NCBI GenBank assembly: GCA_022711665.1
Contig: JAKLEN010000002.1
Span: 310,001-374,000, forward strand
Source of the DNA: Acidobacteriota bacterium
Lineage (GTDB): Bacteria; Acidobacteriota; Aminicenantia; Aminicenantales; Saccharicenantaceae
Direction: 5' to 3'
Length of the DNA: 64,000 nt
The translations under genes were made by a program, and so were the position numbers. A model generated the notes under the pieces. It was not told the origin of the DNA and did not search any database. It saw only the letters and a list, made by a program, of their open reading frames with translations. Positions 60,805 to 64,000 of this stretch are shown one piece after another; the first letter of the stretch is position 1, and the number at the start of each line of letters is the position of its first letter.

Positions 60805-62451
60805 TCACTTGGCCTTGGCCGGCATCTCGACAGGGACCTGCAGGGGTTTCCGCGGCAGCATCTCCTCGCGCATGGCGGTTTGGTAGACGAAATAGGCCAT
60901 GACCACGGCCGACTGGACGAGGTCCTCGGCCACGGCATGATCGTAAACGTCCTGGTTGGTGTGGTGGAGGCCGGGGAAATAGTCGAGGGGGTCCTGGATG
61001 AACTGGAAGCCGGGGATGCCGATGTAATCGAACGGCAGGTGGTCCGTGCCCTCGGTATTCTGGAGGGCGATGGCCGTCACGCCAAGGTCGGCCAGCGGCT
61101 TCATCCAGGCCTCGAAGATCGGCCGCGCGGCGAAGTTCTCCTGGAGGTAGATGCCGCGGATGCGGCCCGAGCCGTTGTCATAATTGAAGTAGCCGGAGAT
61201 CTTGGCGTAGTCCGGCTTGGCCAGGAGCTTGGTCGAGTCGCCCAGGGGGTTCCGCCAGCTCTTCTCGAGGGCCTCGAAGTCCATTTTGGCCAGGCTCTGC
61301 TTGTCGGTATCGCCGAAATGGCGGACGACGTAGCCGCGCGAGCCGTAGAAGCCTTCTTCTTCGCCGGTCCAGAAGGCGGCCCGGATGGTCCGGCGGGGCC
61401 TGACGCCCAGGGCCTTGAGGATGCGCATCGCTTCCATGGCCACGGCGCATCCGGAGGCGTCGTCGACCGCCCCGGTCCCGCCGGTCCAGGAATCGAGGTG
61501 GCCGCCGAGCATGACCAGCTCGTCCTTCTTGTCCGTGCCGGGGATCTCGGCCGTGACGTTGTAGCCCTGCGTGTCCTTGTCGTAGAGCGTCGTCCGGACC
61601 TCGATCTCCAGGGTCACCGGGACGCCGAGCCCCAGGATCCGGCAGATGCGGTCGTATTGTTCCGCGGCCACGATGATCCGCGGGCTCTGGCCCCGGGTGA
61701 CCTGGTCCTTGCCGTTCCCGCCATAGGCGTCGACCTTGACCGTGCCGAAGTCGGACCGGCTGCCGCTCGACGGCTCGACCAGGCACCCGACCCCTTCGTT
61801 CTTATAGAACTCCTCGAGCTCCTCCCATTTGACGGGGCCCGCCTCGCTCTCCTCCGGCTTAGCCGGCCGGACCGGGATGGGCGTGGCCTCGATCTCCCTG
61901 AGGCCCTTGTCGTCCAACCGCGAGGCCGGGGCGCTGAAGCTGGGCTGGACCGGCCGGGGCTCTTTGACCAGGACGATGGCGCCCTTGAGCCGGCCCTTGT
62001 ACTTTTCCAGATCGGCTTTGGAGGACACCGGAGCCAAAAGCGGGTGTCCCGTGATCCGGCCCATGGTGCTGCCCGTCCAGGGACGAGGGTAGGCCAGGAT
62101 CGGCATGTACGACGGGGCCGTCATGTGGGCGGAAACGTATTCATAAGACCAGCCCAGCCCGAGCTCGCCGGCGGGCTCGATGGCCGCGTTGGCCAGCCCC
62201 AGCTCGGCGAACCTCTTCTTGGCCCAGGCGGCGGCCTGGTCGTAGGCGGGCGATCCGGGGATGCGGGGACCGAAGACGTCCGTGATCCAGCTCATATGCT
62301 CCATGACCTTGGAGTTATTGGTTCCCTCGAGCCAGATGCGGTTGAGCATGGCCGTATCCGGGGCGTCGGCCGGCCGGACCTGGCCATGTATGGCCAAGCC
62401 GGCGAGGAGGACGGTCAGGGCGATCGATAAAGCGGTCCGGGCTTTTTTCAT
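60805..62451 (-). CDS. M28-family zinc aminopeptidase, secreted
   Basis: Exported peptidase of 548 aa. Signal peptide 1-23. A PA-like insert occupies ~130-270, and the M28 domain ~295-530. Zinc ligands: His318 and Asp330 (GGHLDSW, AVDDASG), catalytic Glu364 next to Glu365 (TGEEEG), a further Asp in KMDFEA, and His in FPGLHHTNQD. It should remove N-terminal residues from peptides, or glutamate as in carboxypeptidase Q, in the periplasm. ATG 62451 follows GGAGG. First gene of an operon with the nitroreductase and the YCF48-like lipoprotein. A second M28 gene lies 312 bases upstream on the same strand. Confidence 0.9.
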   Translation of the reverse strand: MKKARTALSIALTVLLAGLAIHGQVRPADAPDTAMLNRIWLEGTNNSKVMEHMSWITDVFGPRIPGSPAYDQAAAWAKKRFAELGLANAAIEPAGELGLGWSYEYVSAHMTAPSYMPILAYPRPWTGSTMGRITGHPLLAPVSSKADLEKYKGRLKGAIVLVKEPRPVQPSFSAPASRLDDKGLREIEATPIPVRPAKPEESEAGPVKWEELEEFYKNEGVGCLVEPSSGSRSDFGTVKVDAYGGNGKDQVTRGQSPRIIVAAEQYDRICRILGLGVPVTLEIEVRTTLYDKDTQGYNVTAEIPGTDKKDELVMLGGHLDSWTGGTGAVDDASGCAVAMEAMRILKALGVRPRRTIRAAFWTGEEEGFYGSRGYVVRHFGDTDKQSLAKMDFEALEKSWRNPLGDSTKLLAKPDYAKISGYFNYDNGSGRIRGIYLQENFAARPIFEAWMKPLADLGVTAIALQNTEGTDHLPFDYIGIPGFQFIQDPLDYFPGLHHTNQDVYDHAVAEDLVQSAVVMAYFVYQTAMREEMLPRKPLQVPVEMPAKAK

Positions 62452-62478
62452 GGGCGGGGCCTCCTTGAGATCCAGGGA

Positions 62479-62508
62479 ATCATACTCCCGAACGCCGGCG
62501 GGGGGCAA
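62479..62508 (-). promoter_or_regulatory. Promoter of the M28-nitroreductase-YCF48 operon
   Basis: On the minus strand, TTGCCC (62508-62503), 18 bases, TATGAT (62484-62479). The leader to ATG 62451 is about 22 bases and contains GGAGG. Confidence 0.55.
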
Positions 62509-62529
62509 CCGCGGCCGCCGCAGCCGGGA

Positions 62530-62721
62530 CGGAGCGCCTCCAAGCTGCCGGACGATCTCGTCGCCGCGCATCCCGAGGTGGATTGGGCGGCCTTGCGGGA
62601 CCTCGGCGACATCCGGTTCCACGACCGGATCGATGTCCTCATCTTCCGCGACGAACTCCGGAGCCTGCTGCCTCTGCTCCGAGGGAAGCTCGAAGCGATC
62701 CTGGCGGCTCGGCGGTCCTGA
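62530..62721 (+). pseudogene. 3' remnant of a HepT/DUF86-like HEPN toxin gene
   Basis: In the gap between two minus-strand M28 genes, the plus strand reads about 60 residues to TGA 62719-62721. They resemble the C-terminal half of HepT-like (DUF86) proteins: KLPDDLVAAHPEVDWAALRD, then IRFHDRIDV, then a final helix LRSLLPLLRGKLEAILAA. In the family the order is a HPEIPW-like helix, then the RNase Rx4-6H motif, then a DLPxL-type helix. There is no start codon, the 5' half is missing and the RNase motif is degraded. No nucleotidyltransferase (MntA) partner is visible. I read it as the decayed end of a MNT-HEPN toxin-antitoxin module; the match is by eye and moderate. Confidence 0.5.
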
Positions 62722-62763
62722 TCCGTTTCCGGCAGACGCTTCTGGGGACCGAGGCCGGGCCTC

Positions 62764-64000
62764 CTACCGCGACGCCCCGAGCAGCTTTTGGAACGCCTCG
62801 TCGTCCGTCTTGAAATCGCGGGCGGCCTGACCGACCCGGACGATGCGGATGCTGCGGATGGCGTCGCCCTTCTTTATGGAGCTCAGGAGGTCGAGACCGG
62901 CGATCGTCCGGCCGATGGCCGTGGCCGTCCGGTCCAGCCCGGCCTTCTTCTTTAACGTCAGGCAGAACTCGTTCGGGCCGGTGACGTCGAGCACGCCCGC
63001 CACGTCGTTCCGGAGGGCGGCATTCGGCGCCAGGGGCAGCGCCGGGACGGCCGCGGACTTCTGGACGTCGGAGACGACCAGCCCGGCGATAAGCCCGTTG
63101 CGGACCTCGACCCGGCCGATGGGCGGGAGCTCGGGACGGCGGCCGGGACCGCCGGGTCCGGCGGGACGCATCCCCGGCCGGGGGCCCGGACCGGGGCCGA
63201 AGCCGCCCGGCCCCCCCTGGGTGCCGGCCGGGCCCTCGACGATGCGGACGAAATTGGCCGTCTGGAGCGGGGCATTGGCGTAATCGAGGGTGGTCATGAT
63301 GCGGACGGGCGCGTCCGCGGAGCCGATGGTGATCTCGGCGTACAGGCCGTCGGCCAGGTAGACGCCCGCCGCCGCGAGCGGCCGCTCGAGGTTGGCCGCG
63401 CCGTAGGCGACGACGGCGGTGACCAGGGCGGAGTGGCGCTGGGAAGCGGCGTAGGGCACCAGCTCGCTGTACAGGTCGTCCAGGGTGTGCCAGGCGTGGT
63501 TGTAGTTGTAGTCCGACTGAGTCAGGAAACGGAGCGTCGGCACGCCTTCCATCTCGAAGGCGGAAGAGTCGGTGCCGCCCGGGCTCGTGGCCCGGGCTCG
63601 CGGCACGCCGCGCTCGAGCTTGAACGGCCAGGCGGGATCGAGCCCGGCGAGCGGGGCCGAGATCTTTTGGAAGCCCGCGAGCCAGGTCTCGGGCACGGAG
63701 GCGCCGGTGATGGCGCTGGGGCTGCCGTCCCGGTTGATCATCAGCTGGATCTTGGCAGCGATGCCGGGATGGCTCTTCAGCCAAGCCTGGGAGCCGACCA
63801 GCCCCTGCTCTTCGGCGGCGAAGAGGATGACGACGATCGAGCGCCTGGGCCGGCCGCCGGCCGCCGCGATGAGCCGGAGGGCCTCCATGGAGGGGGCGAA
63901 GCCCGAGCCGTCGTCGACGGCCCCGGTCGCGGAGCTGAAGCAATCGAAATGGCCGCCCAGGACGATGTATTCGTCGGGGAATTCCGAGCCCCGCAGGGTG
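62764..64000 (-). CDS. M28 peptidase fused to a degenerate cyclophilin-type domain (5' end outside window)
   Basis: Partial gene: 411 residues are visible and the frame runs off the right edge. The visible start belongs to an M28 domain: metal-site segments LGGHFD, AVDDGSG and FAAEEQG, with HTLDD later. After a Gly/Pro-rich linker (~240-270) comes a cyclophilin-type peptidyl-prolyl isomerase domain. LDYANAPLQTANFVRIVEG matches the first helix region, NEFCLTL the SQFFIT strand, and TAIGRTIAGLDLLSSIKKGD the GxVxxGxDVxxxI helix. The FHR segment with the catalytic Arg is replaced by AGLVV, so isomerase activity is doubtful. Probably an exported peptidase. Confidence 0.85.
   Translation of the reverse strand, partial: TLRGSEFPDEYIVLGGHFDCFSSATGAVDDGSGFAPSMEALRLIAAAGGRPRRSIVVILFAAEEQGLVGSQAWLKSHPGIAAKIQLMINRDGSPSAITGASVPETWLAGFQKISAPLAGLDPAWPFKLERGVPRARATSPGGTDSSAFEMEGVPTLRFLTQSDYNYNHAWHTLDDLYSELVPYAASQRHSALVTAVVAYGAANLERPLAAAGVYLADGLYAEITIGSADAPVRIMTTLDYANAPLQTANFVRIVEGPAGTQGGPGGFGPGPGPRPGMRPAGPGGPGRRPELPPIGRVEVRNGLIAGLVVSDVQKSAAVPALPLAPNAALRNDVAGVLDVTGPNEFCLTLKKKAGLDRTATAIGRTIAGLDLLSSIKKGDAIRSIRIVRVGQAARDFKTDDEAFQKLLGASR

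Overview
The window is about 64 kb of GC-rich bacterial DNA, packed with protein genes on both strands. I see no rRNA, tRNA, CRISPR array, transposase or phage gene. It carries many secreted peptidases and glycan-related proteins: DUF5916, CBM9-like, GH36, S9, M24, M28, class-C beta-lactamase fold. It also has outer-membrane barrels, lipoproteins, a SPOR-NlpC/P60 protein and a double-length UvrA. This points to a Gram-negative, protein- and sugar-degrading heterotroph. Acidobacteriota in the broad sense, possibly the Aminicenantia, is my best guess; it is inferred from gene content only.

Layout. 0-8.4 kb: the end of an unknown gene, an MtaA/CmuA-like methyltransferase, a DUF5916 outer-membrane protein, a tag-MFS pair, and a sulfur-handling operon (SQR-like flavoprotein, TusE/DsrC-like, DsrE-like). 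8.4-15.7 kb, minus strand: GH36 alpha-galactosidase with an ABC exporter, then a lipoprotein and a B12-binding radical SAM protein. 15.8-26.2 kb: DagK-like lipid kinase plus PlsC-like acyltransferase, M24 peptidase with a CBM9-like protein, a FadL-type porin, a MATE-like flippase, and a four-gene sigma-factor operon. 26.6-34.8 kb: an RRM protein and two giant uncharacterised proteins (1130 and 1351 aa) in one operon.

34.8-47.6 kb: AcsE-like and MetF-like folate enzymes, a sigma/LuxR hybrid regulator, a two-component system convergent with a three-gene ABC-2 exporter, an S9 peptidase, a second sigma-factor pair and an NlpC/P60 lipoprotein. 47.7-64 kb: the 1636-aa UvrA, a TIM-barrel/FGE-like fusion, a small barrel, a serine hydrolase, VOC and DUF3795 proteins, an operon of M28 peptidase, nitroreductase and YCF48-like lipoprotein, a HepT-like remnant, and an M28 peptidase fused to a degenerate cyclophilin domain.

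Transcription signals are unusually readable. Many operons start with a TTGACN-like -35 box, 17-18 bases, then a TATNNT- or GATAAT-like -10 box. In four cases the -10 box lies only about 8-12 bases before the start codon, implying leaderless or nearly leaderless mRNAs. The best candidate for an undescribed system is the two-gene operon at 27334-34806: a Tat-signal protein beside a signal-less protein, neither resembling a family I can name.
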